64,000 bases of DNA from NCBI RefSeq assembly GCF_901933205.1, contig NC_044574.1:42255609-42319608 (forward strand), in the 5' to 3' direction. Below are positions 50,401 to 57,319 of the stretch, piece by piece. The notes beneath the pieces are model-generated. The model was not told where the DNA came from. It saw only the letters and a list, made by a program, of their open reading frames with translations, and made no database searches. This DNA is from Camarhynchus parvulus (taxonomy: Eukaryota; Chordata; Aves; Passeriformes; Thraupidae). Position numbers and translations under genes: made by a program. How positions within the stretch are numbered: the stretch's first letter is position 1; every line of letters starts with the position of its first letter.

Positions 50401-50882
50401 ACAAGAAGTAATTGATATAAGACTAATTACATACAAGACCAATACCTAATCCAGTAGGCTTTCTGTTGGGCTTTTTGTTTAGACAGTGCATCCAGCCCAT
50501 CCTTGAGACAGTCACCCTAATTGTAAGTGACAGCCAATGTGCAGTCTCTTTTGTTGGTTGCATTGTGCAAAGTCTGTGACTGAACCTCTAAAAGGGATGT
50601 GCTGAGCTTCAAAAGGCAAATTCCCATTGCATGTTTTCTTTTTATTTTACACAAGAAAGGCATAACAATAATGTAACTTTTCTGTTAGTAGACTTGTTGT
50701 TGAGGGGAGGTGGGTTGGTTTTGGTTTGGGCTTTTTTTCACATATCTTTTTATTCTCAGGAAAACAAAATGAGGAGAGAGCAGCTTGAGAAGAACCAAAA
50801 GAAGTTGCAGGCTGTCCATGGGAATGAAATGACTCCTCCCTGGAGACCACCTGGCAAAGTCACATATTCTAGTAATTACTAA
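35414..50882 (+). CDS. MAP9: MAP9, microtubule-associated protein 9 (ASAP), 11 coding exons
   Basis: Spliced CDS: 35414-35449, 36279-36375, 37633-38031, 39675-39871, 40761-40816, 41300-41465, 42561-42650, 43328-43489, 43938-44083, 44802-44934, 50760-50882. All introns are GT-AG and all phases join, giving 534 residues. Visible parts: an acidic motif DDYPDDFESDED (29-40), an acidic low-complexity region (about 45-245), a block SSQYLGSLKML (283-293) to DNLRAAVYQ (309-317), a long Lys/Glu-rich helix (about 318-512) with Trp at 319, 363, 406, 450 and 493, and a tail with PPWRPP (520-525). Family knowledge: MAP9 binds microtubules through its C-terminal helical region, decorates the mitotic spindle and interphase microtubules, is needed for bipolar spindles and cytokinesis, and is found on axonemal and neuronal microtubules, where it affects motor traffic. 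Mammalian MAP9 is about 647 residues, so this model is about 110 shorter, mainly in the acidic half; exons may be missed or truly absent. Identity is secure; the 5' end is less so. Confidence 0.93.
35795..35836 (+). repeat. (TGTAAA)n short hexamer repeat, intron 1
   Basis: Imperfect hexamer array with several TGTAAA copies just downstream of the CpG island. Confidence 0.7.
36279..36375 (+). CDS. MAP9: MAP9 coding exon 2 (acidic DDF motif)
   Basis: Acceptor tgtttcag|GATGAG, donor AATG|gtaaaa. Encodes residues 13-44 plus the first base of codon 45. It contains DEL at the start and DDYPDDFESDED, close to the SDDFDSDE stretch of the mammalian protein. This is the most N-terminal part of the model with clear family resemblance. 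Confidence 0.85.
36376..37632 (+). other. MAP9 intron 2
   Basis: 1.26 kb. I looked for an extra acidic exon equivalent to the longer mammalian region and found no open frame with paired splice sites in phase. The sequence is AT-rich with no clear repeat. Confidence 0.6.
37633..38031 (+). CDS. MAP9: MAP9 coding exon 3 (acidic region)
   Basis: Acceptor ctctttgcag|AT, donor ACCAG|gtgaaa; 399 nt, phase 1 to phase 1. The largest exon, encoding residues 45-177. Strongly acidic and rich in Asn, Asp, Glu and Lys, with no folded domain visible, so probably disordered. It includes two adjacent 17-residue units starting NDRK (111-127 and 128-144). Reading on into the intron gives a stop within a few codons, which supports the donor choice. 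Confidence 0.88.
38032..39674 (+). other. MAP9 intron 3
   Basis: 1.64 kb. One exon-like segment (38142-38181) has good-looking borders but breaks the frame (see rejected items). It also contains a run of nine C at about 38408-38416. Nothing else recognised. Confidence 0.55.
39675..39871 (+). CDS. MAP9: MAP9 coding exon 4 (acidic region)
   Basis: Acceptor tttctccctttag|AG, donor GTCAAG|gtattg; 197 nt, phase 1 to 0. Encodes residues 178-243, still acidic, with Ser/Thr and Met-rich stretches such as MQEMSVNDQSEHGE. Probably disordered. The strong pyrimidine tract before the acceptor and correct phase on both sides support it. Confidence 0.86.
40454..40501 (+). repeat. (TTGG)12 microsatellite
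   Basis: Twelve uninterrupted TTGG units followed by a G/T-rich tail (TTTGGGGGC...). Located in MAP9 intron 4, about 260 bp before exon 5. Likely length-polymorphic. Confidence 0.95.
40615..40682 (-). mobile_element. CR1-like 3' end fragment
   Basis: ATGGAATATCTTGACTTGG followed by AAGAGACTCATAAGG and GTCCAATTCTC resembles the common avian repeat 3' end (gaatat-c-gagttgg-aagg-accca-aagga, then gtccaactc). Orientation is assigned by analogy with CR1. Short and diverged. Confidence 0.5.
40761..40816 (+). CDS. MAP9: MAP9 coding exon 5
   Basis: Acceptor gtatttcttag|AAA, donor GACAG|gtaaga; 56 nt, phase 0 to 2. Encodes KLSETKERVLQNPKALSD and the first two bases of Arg262. Short, but both splice sites are near consensus and it is the piece that puts exons 4 and 6 into a single frame. 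Confidence 0.8.
40817..41299 (+). other. MAP9 intron 5
   Basis: 0.48 kb. It contains an open 97-nt segment (40989-41085) with a strong donor that would be out of phase if included; see findings. Otherwise nothing recognised. Confidence 0.5.
41300..41465 (+). CDS. MAP9: MAP9 coding exon 6 (conserved SSQYLGSLKML block)
   Basis: Acceptor ttttcctag|G, donor TATCAG|gtagat; 166 nt, phase 2 to 0. Begins with a basic stretch (HLKRKGK) followed by PSTSPVSSQYLGSLKML and ends DNLRAAVYQ. This matches the mammalian MAP9 block S-S-x-Y-L-G-(T/S)-L-K-(V/M)-L ... D-N-(I/L)-R-A-A-V-Y-Q and is the best single identifier of the gene outside the helix. It marks the change from the acidic half to the microtubule-binding helical half. 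Confidence 0.93.
41466..42560 (+). other. MAP9 intron 6
   Basis: 1.1 kb of AT-rich DNA. The frame of exon 6 stays open for about 340 bp into the intron (to 41810), but the exon 6 donor and the conserved Q|(E/N)WLE junction argue strongly that this is intron and the opening is chance. Confidence 0.6.
42561..42650 (+). CDS. MAP9: MAP9 coding exon 7 (start of helix)
   Basis: Acceptor attctgacag|AAC, donor GAAAAG|gtttgt; 90 nt, phase 0 both sides. Begins NWLERKK, the first tryptophan of the helical repeat (Trp319), then Leu- and Lys/Glu-rich sequence with heptad-like character. Confidence 0.92.
42651..43327 (+). other. MAP9 intron 7
   Basis: 0.68 kb, AT-rich, with no repeat or coding signal recognised. 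Confidence 0.55.
43328..43489 (+). CDS. MAP9: MAP9 coding exon 8 (helix)
   Basis: Acceptor ttccaatctag|AAA, donor CAAGCG|gtgatg; 162 nt, phase 0 both sides. Contains YEAWKKKKEKEARK (Trp363) followed by highly charged sequence. The donor is weak (GCG|gtgatg), and reading through it hits a TGA after two codons, so intron retention here would truncate the protein before three of the five helix tryptophans. Confidence 0.92.
43490..43937 (+). other. MAP9 intron 8
   Basis: 0.45 kb, AT-rich. The read-through frame stops at once after the weak donor. Nothing else seen. Confidence 0.55.
43938..44083 (+). CDS. MAP9: MAP9 coding exon 9 (helix)
   Basis: Acceptor ttgtctctag|GCA, donor AAAATG|gtactt; 146 nt, phase 0 to 2. 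Begins AFKKWKERKVEYLREQNRKE (Trp406), very close to the mammalian FEKWKEKK...YLKEKNRKE segment, and ends inside the codon for Trp450 of the motif VEKWNEKK. Confidence 0.94.
44084..44801 (+). other. MAP9 intron 9
   Basis: 0.72 kb, AT-rich. No repeat or coding signal recognised. Confidence 0.55.
44802..44934 (+). CDS. MAP9: MAP9 coding exon 10 (helix)
   Basis: Acceptor ctcactacgcag|G, donor TGGCTG|gtatgt; 133 nt, phase 2 to 0. Completes Trp450, then encodes NEKKKEYIKKKK and a Lys/Glu/Gln-rich helix ending YERWL (Trp493), equivalent to YEKWL of the mammalian protein. Confidence 0.94.
44935..50759 (+). other. MAP9 intron 10 (5.8 kb)
   Basis: By far the longest intron. No exon is required between the flanking exons (WL|EN is continuous in the family). 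Contents: AT-rich unique sequence; a 15-bp direct repeat GAAAAATATCACTTA at 48740 and 48787; a GC-richer block at about 49390-49930 with overlapping open frames that I could not identify; and an unbroken unique-looking stretch at 50090-50400 with an inverted repeat at 50347-50365. Confidence 0.55.
49390..49930. other. unidentified GC-richer block in MAP9 intron 10
   Basis: About 540 bp with composition unlike the surrounding intron. One + frame is open for 126 codons (49500-49880) and another for 64 (49427-49621). Neither product is recognised, and the two frames overlap, so at most one could be real. It could be a decayed transposon or chance. Confidence 0.3.
50760..50882 (+). CDS. MAP9: MAP9 coding exon 11 (C-terminus and stop)
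   Basis: Acceptor tttttattctcag|GAA, stop TAA at 50880-50882. Starts ENKMRREQLEKNQKK, continuing the helix, then a short linker and the tail MTPPWRPPGKV, matching the mammalian LPPWSPPSR tail. It lies 5.8 kb after exon 10, but the WL|EN junction is the same as in mammals, so nothing appears to be missing between them. Confidence 0.93.
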   Translation, partial: ENKMRREQLEKNQKKLQAVHGNEMTPPWRPPGKVTYSSNY

Positions 50883-51025
50883 GCAGTTTATTGCCTTCGC
50901 AAAGAACAGATAGTTTACAAAGTTGTGTCTTTAGGCAGTAGCTCTTTTATTATCAGATGATTTTCACTGAATCCATGATAGGTGTTAAATGATTTCTTTT
51001 TAGTTTATTTGATATCAGCAGTTTA

Positions 51026-51031
51026 AATAAA
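51026..51031 (+). terminator. candidate proximal poly(A) signal for MAP9
   Basis: Canonical AATAAA in GTTTAAATAAACCTG, 145 bp after the stop codon, with T-rich sequence downstream. Confidence 0.5.
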
Positions 51032-52416
51032 CCTGTTACTCATTTGCATAGCTTTAGAAAATGTAATAATTTTTCTAATTCCACATTTAAATTACTTTTG
51101 CTAAATGCCATGTTATGTCATACCTTTTTGGTGAAAATTTATATCCAGGGTACATAAAGCTGGACTCAGGCTTTTTTTTTCACCCAATAAGCAGCAGAAT
51201 GGTTATTTTTCAGTTACTAGACCACACTCTTAAGGAGTTAATTCTTGAAGAAATTATATGAGGAGGCTGTGGGGTAAGGATGATGGTAAGAAGATGTTGG
51301 CTCTCTTGTGGTGGTAGATGACAAAACACTAGGAGTATGGAAGCAGAATGTCATTTTCATACAGTAATATACAAGATACAGAGAAAATATATATTGCAGA
51401 TAGGAGGATAGAGGGCTTTCATAAGTTCCGGGTCTGGCTCTAGCTGTTCCCTCATGGCAGGCCAGGCATTTTTTCCAGCGGTAGTGGAGAAAAGAGAAAG
51501 AATCTACTGCCAGCAAAAACTTTCAAGTAGCTGAGAAGATGCCCAGCCAGAGCAGCTTCAGTGACCCATGTAAGAGGCAGAGTAAAATTACAGACAGCAG
51601 CACGAGAGATGAGGAACTGCAGCCCTGGCAGAATGCAAAAGAATTGCCAATTCAAAAGAGGCACACCTGGATTTTATGAGAAAATTCTAAGTTACTTCAG
51701 GCCTTCAGAGTGGGTGGTGATGTCCATCATTGATGCTCTGGGCTTTTAGCACTTGGAGTCTTGAATTTGGGTTTAGTCTGTTAAGAAACTCCAACTGTAG
51801 TATCACGGGAGGATGAAATTTGTAGCAGGCACCAGAGTTTATTGTACAACAGACCTCAAGAGTCTGAGACAAGGCAGCCTGTGAGAAAGGGATCATCTGG
51901 ATCTTTATTTTTGCAGTGTCTAGCTAGAGGAAGCAAGGAAGGTCCTTATGCTGACTTGAGGGATGGAAATGAAAAGCGTGGTAGGATTAGTGGCAGAGAT
52001 AAAGAGAGTTTGTCAGGTGCCTGTTCCTGAGCTGAATACTGCATCCTCACTGACTTTTAAGCCTTTCTATAACTGGGTAGAAGGTTTTGACAGAAGACAG
52101 AAGTGAGAAGATGTGGGTGACATCTTTCAGAGGAATGAGGAGAAGCTCACAAATTGACAACTTCTCAATTAGGAAAAGATGCTGAAGTCTGTAGACAAGG
52201 GAAAACAGTTGATATGTTTAACTTCTACTATAAAATTTGAGGAGCTTCATTTAATGTTATATTGTAAAAATTTGTACATGTTACAGCATAACACAAATGT
52301 CATAGGAGAATTAGAGCTGAGAAATATAAAAATATGTACATTAATGTATAAGAATATACATATATCTGTATAGATCCTATCTATATGTTTATTGATGACA
52401 GAAAATATTTTGTATT

Positions 52417-52422
52417 AATAAA
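52417..52422 (+). terminator. candidate distal poly(A) signal for MAP9
   Basis: Canonical AATAAA in TATTAATAAAGTATA, followed within about 30 bp by CAATGTTTTCATTGG, a T/G-rich region suitable as a downstream element. Confidence 0.4.
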
Positions 52423-52440
52423 GTATATTTTAGTACAATA

Positions 52441-52959
52441 GCCTCAATGTTTTCATTGGATTTTAGAATAAAAATCTTTATTTAAAGCTTTAATATATGG
52501 AAATTAACTAGGCAGTGTCTCTAAGCACAAGATATCATTGTTAACCTGACAAGTAGATAGGGAACTGAATCCCTCTGAAGGCAAGCTTCTGCAGCATTCC
52601 AGCTGTCTCCTCCAGCTCCCTGACATTTGCTGACACGCCAATGCCAACATTCATTTAAGGAACGTAGTTTCTAAATAGTAACTTAGAAGATGGTTAGTAT
52701 CTCTAATTTTTTCCAAAGTATTTAATTTAGTCTTTAAGTTGCTCCATTGGTGCTAAAGGCACAGGCTGATGATAAATTACTTTCTGTTTCAAGTCTCTCA
52801 TTCTGGGTAAGAAAAAATTGTATGCTGTTTTCCATTGTATCTTTTTTTTTCTTTTTTATTCACAAAATATGAGATCATCTTACGTGGTCTGTATATCATG
52901 GACTGCTGTGTTTCACTTGGTTAACTGTGTGTTTAACTGAGTTACTTTACTGAGTTACT
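52441..52959. other. intergenic, nothing recognised
   Basis: Unique AT-rich sequence between the distal poly(A) candidate and the CR1 fragment. Confidence 0.5.
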
Positions 52960-54170
52960 TGACTCAGACTAACAGGAATAAACTTTTCTGGGCTATGAGC
53001 ACTGATGGCAGCCTTGGCTGCACATCAAGATCTGGACTTGCTCCAGTTGTCCGTATCTTTCCTGCACTGGGGAGCCCAAAACTGAACATGATGCTCCAGA
53101 TGCTGTCTCGCTCCCAGCTGCAGCGTCACACATGCCAAACAGAGGGGAGCAATCCCTTCCATCAACCTGCTGAGCACACTCTTACTAATACAGCCCACAA
53201 TGTCGTTGGCATTCCCTGCTGTGAGAGCCCATGGCTGGCTTATGCTCTGCTGCTTTTCCTCTGGCACCCCTGGTATTTTCCTGCAAAGCTGCTTTTTGAC
53301 TACTGGGACTCAGGCTGTACTGTTGGCATGAGGTAACTTCACCCCAGATGCAGGACTTATTTGGTCTTTGTTGACCTTAAAGGTTCCCACCATCCCCTTC
53401 TCCCACTTCTTGGGAAACACCCTGCTTGGCTTCATGGATTTAGCTGTGTCCAAATAACTGAAGTGCTCCCCTGTTCTTTTTCTTCAGTGCTTCAGTGTCT
53501 GAGGCTAGAACTCATACATTTAAAAAAAATGGCTAAAAAGGACATTAAGCATCTCAGCTTTTTCCATGTCCGGTGTCATTGTCACCTGACCCCTGAGGAG
53601 CAGGATCCCATTTTTCTTTCTACCTGTGTACTTCCAGAAGCACCTTTGAGTTCCATATGAGCTTTACCTCTTCCTCAGCTCTGGCTTTAGTAAATGCTTC
53701 CATGTTTTAGTCAATTTAGAGTAATGTCTCTGTTTTGCTCCATGGTGCAAGTACTCTGCTTGCCTACTCTCTGAACTGCAGCAGGAGAGCCTTTTTCCTG
53801 CACGCTGGCTGACTACACACATGGCAGAATGGACTTTTCTTGTTCTTTGATGGGGATGTCAGTGAAGCTCAACTAGCATTCCTGGGTCCCTTTGCCTCCC
53901 AGTGTAGCCTCCTGTGAGATCCTGCCAAACAGATTCATCCCTAAATAAGCCATCATCTTCCCTCCTCAAGCCAAGGTTGTGGTTCTATTTCCTTTACTGC
54001 TTCTTACATGATTAGAAGTTTCGCAATCTCAGGCTTAGGGCAGTCAGGAGATCATCAGCTTTCCCAACCCAGACTAGTTCATCCCTGTAACCATCCATTA
54101 GCTAAGGTCAAGTCCCAAGCTCCTCTTAGAGCATCAGCACTTCCACCTTCAGATCTCTACTGACCTGTTG
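52960..54170 (-). mobile_element. old CR1 LINE internal fragment
   Basis: Read on the + strand, successive segments follow the complement of the CR1 ORF2 and 3' region: TGATGCTCCAGATGCTGTCT, AGAGGGGAGCAATCCCTTCC, CCCACAATGTCGTTGGCATT, CAGATGCAGGACTTATTTGG, CATCTCAGCTTTTTCCATGT, TAATGTCTCTGTTTTGCTCC and CTTTGCCTCCCAGTGTAGCC. About 1.2 kb, heavily mutated with no intact frame. Both ends are approximate. Confidence 0.8.
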
Positions 54171-54774
54171 GCTTTTAAAGAGCAATTTCTGAGATTTTAT
54201 TAACATTTATTAGTTAGATTTTCCCCTAATGGGTAATAAAGTAATTGCAAAACTCTTACCTGATTATTTCAACCTGAGGCATGGGGAAGTCTGCTCTTAT
54301 AAGCAGATTGTATTCAGGCAGTTGAGCTGTTTTCAACATAGAACATTAATTTAGCACCTACACTCAGAGGAAAAGTTCTAAGAAAAGTCTTTAGTACTTC
54401 AAGGTATGTTTCTCTTTTACTACTATTTCCTAAATTTATGAATTCTCTTTCTCTAGGTTGCTTTTATTTCTGGATAGGTTCAGACTAGAACAATTGAAGG
54501 TTCTTTCATATAATTTTTCGTTTAAGGAAGCAGCAAGTACTCCCATTATATGTTAATATAATGATTAGGAATACATAATTAATATATATTCATGTTCATT
54601 AATTATAAACTGGCTTGGCTGGTCCTTGATGACAGTAAATGATAGAAGGATAACATCAGTAACTTTCAGCATTTAACTGTTGTAATGCCCAGGTGGAGTA
54701 TCATATTAACAATACCCTGGTTAACTTTTATTTTCCTTTGCACCTTTTAACATGCTGTAATACACTGAGCACCC

Positions 54775-54832
54775 ATTCCCATATGCTGATTTCTAACCAA
54801 ACTATTCCCATATGCTGATTTCTAACCAAACC
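54775..54832 (+). repeat. 29-bp tandem duplication
   Basis: Two adjacent 29-bp copies starting ATTCCCATATGCTGATTTCT, differing only at the last base. Confidence 0.95.
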
Positions 54833-57300
54833 ATGTTTTTCCATGAGGGAAAAACAACAGGAAAAATAATATAGACAAAGGGGAAATATTTTAGCTGTCC
54901 TCTATCTATTTCCTCTATCTATTTCTTGAAGAAGCATCTGGAGAATCATTGCAAATAAATGATGCTTTGTGAAAAAACTTTCTTAGCTACCCTGAATTTC
55001 ACTATGCTTCTTAGCACTTCTAATACTGAAGTATAATGAGGATCTGCAGAGGTGATTTAGCACTAAGCCTAACTGCTGGACTATGTTCTTTCTTGAAATG
55101 GGAGCCAGAAAGATTTTTTGCAAGAGATCAGCAAGCAAAATGAATAGCAATGAGAAAATAAAGGCAAACAGTACTGTCATTATTCAGTTTATCATTTGTA
55201 GAAGCATTAGTGGTTATGAACATGATGCTGGATGCTGCACAAGCAAAATGTAATGATTTGCAACAGAAGGCTCCCCATCCCAGAAAACATGCAAAGAGAT
55301 TTAGTCAAAAGCACAAGGAGAGTGAGGAAAGCAGCATCCCTTGCTGCACAGCAGCTGTTGTACAATTGTAACAGCTCCTGGCACTTTGGTTTCACAGTCC
55401 ACCAGCTACTGTCCTTGCTTGCTATCCTGCCTTCAGCAGGAAAGCCAATGTGCTGATTTTCCCTTTGACTCTTCTGCTGACTATGTGGTTAAGCAGCCTC
55501 TCTCAGGCTACCTTTCTTCTCATGTACCAAGTTTCCTGTCTTTTCTGCTTAAGAGTTCAAATAATTCTGTCCATTCTTGCTGTTATACAGCGTCTCCAAA
55601 AGAGATCAATCCGCTCAAAGGATGAATCTGCCATCAGTATTGCTGTACAATTTCAAGAATTATTATAGCATTAAACCCTAACATCAGCTTGATTCTTATT
55701 TTCCCTTAAACAGATGGTAGTGCATCAAGCTGTTAAATTTCACTGCAACAAAATTGACATTCTGCTTCAAGTTTCTATTCCTCACTTGAATCAATAAAGT
55801 GTAGGAATGCTGCATTGGAGGAAAATTCTTTGCAAATGGCTATGCATTTGAAACCTATCCAAAGCAAGGGCTCTTGATAATGACCCCCAATTTTCAAGGG
55901 TTTGGATCATGAAGTATCACTAGAAAGAGAGTGTGCAAATAAGTCAGGACAATTAGAGGAGGAAACAAACAGGATTAATTAACAGCAAGTGCACATTAAG
56001 TGTTTCACAAAGACTTTCTACTGATTTGCAACTTAAATATCCTTTACACTCTCCTCTTTGTGATTCACTTTCACAATATCTCACACAGATATTTTTAAAA
56101 TAATCCTGTGCACCATTTAGAACACTCATAAGAGAAAGAGTGGGGAGATTTTTTGCCTATATAAAATTCTTGCTGCCAGTCAGAGGTTCATGTAGAAGTA
56201 CAATTATGAAATGGGAATGGATGTAAAACATAAGTTGCTTAATAAAATTGAACCAGCAAGACTCTACCACTCAAAAGTACTGCCATGAAGGAAGGAAATG
56301 AAGTCTGCTAGCCTGCAGTCCAGTCTCAGAGCCCCTGCACTGGATGCCACTGGGCCTGGTTCCCAGTGCTCATTTTCTGCACATCTTTGCCATCAGGTTT
56401 GTGCCAAAAACCCAGCAGGTTTGTGGGGCCCTGCCACAGGGCTGCAATGACATCCCAAGCTCTTGCGCTATCTCTCCACTGATGGGTAAAACAGAGCAAA
56501 GACAAGACTGGCCAGTGGGGTTTTGTACAGATTTCAGTCTTTCATAGAGGCTGAATGTCCCTGTTCTGACCTGACAGTATTTGGGAAGGTGCCCTGAACA
56601 AGCTTCTGCCCACACATGCCAGAGCAGGATTTACTGTGAGTAGAATGTATTATAGTCATAGCTGGCAAGGCTTTGTTTTCATCAGTTTAAATATATAATT
56701 CATTTTAAAAATGAATGAGCTGTTGCCACAATAAAATACTCAATGGGCAATAAGTGAGTCTTACTCATCTTTAGCAAATTCGGCAGCTAAGAATAAGCAC
56801 ACACATATTTGTGGCTTTTGTATGAGGCCTAGATTGTACTGGAATACAGAGAAGAATATTTAAGGGGAAAAGCAAGGGTTGCTGTTTTGCCCTCATATAA
56901 AATCTTCGTAGCTGAAGGACAGATCGTTTTTGCCACGTGAATACTGAACTCTAGCTCTGTACAACAAAGGAAGATTTTCAGGTGCTAAGCATCTGAACTT
57001 CCCAGAGATTTTGCTTATGTTTAGGTCCAGCCATACCTGGAATAAATTAGAGCACACAGCTAGTGTGGCAGGGTAATCATCAAAGAGATGCTCCCAATGT
57101 CCCATGGGAAGAGGTAAGACTTGTGTTAGAAAAATGTGGCTTGTCAACCCCAAGTCACGACCAAATCAGGGGTCAGAACACACACTTCCTTAACTCCCAG
57201 ATCTGTATTGTTCCCTGAAGATGCTGCTGCTTTTCCTACAAAGTTTTAGCTGTGCAAAGGTCCTCATAAAGGCTTCAGCTTCTGCCACTTTAGACTGGGT

Positions 57301-57319
57301 CCCCCCCCCCGCCCCCCTC
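57301..57319 (+). repeat. poly-C tract
   Basis: Ten C, one G, six C, T, C at the start of a C-rich run. G-rich on the minus strand. Confidence 0.95.

Larger units (their letters stand above)
50883..52440 (+). other. probable MAP9 3' UTR and transcript end region
   Basis: Follows the MAP9 stop. AATAAA hexamers lie at 51026-51031, about 145 bp past the stop, and at 52417-52422, about 1.5 kb past it, with another AATAAA near 52468. Either would give an ordinary mammal-like 3' UTR. Short open frames in between have no recognisable product. Confidence 0.5.

Noticed and set aside
52959..53660. Frames of 125 and 99 codons on the + strand
   Set aside because: They lie on the antisense strand of an old CR1 fragment; GC-richer repeat sequence explains the openness.
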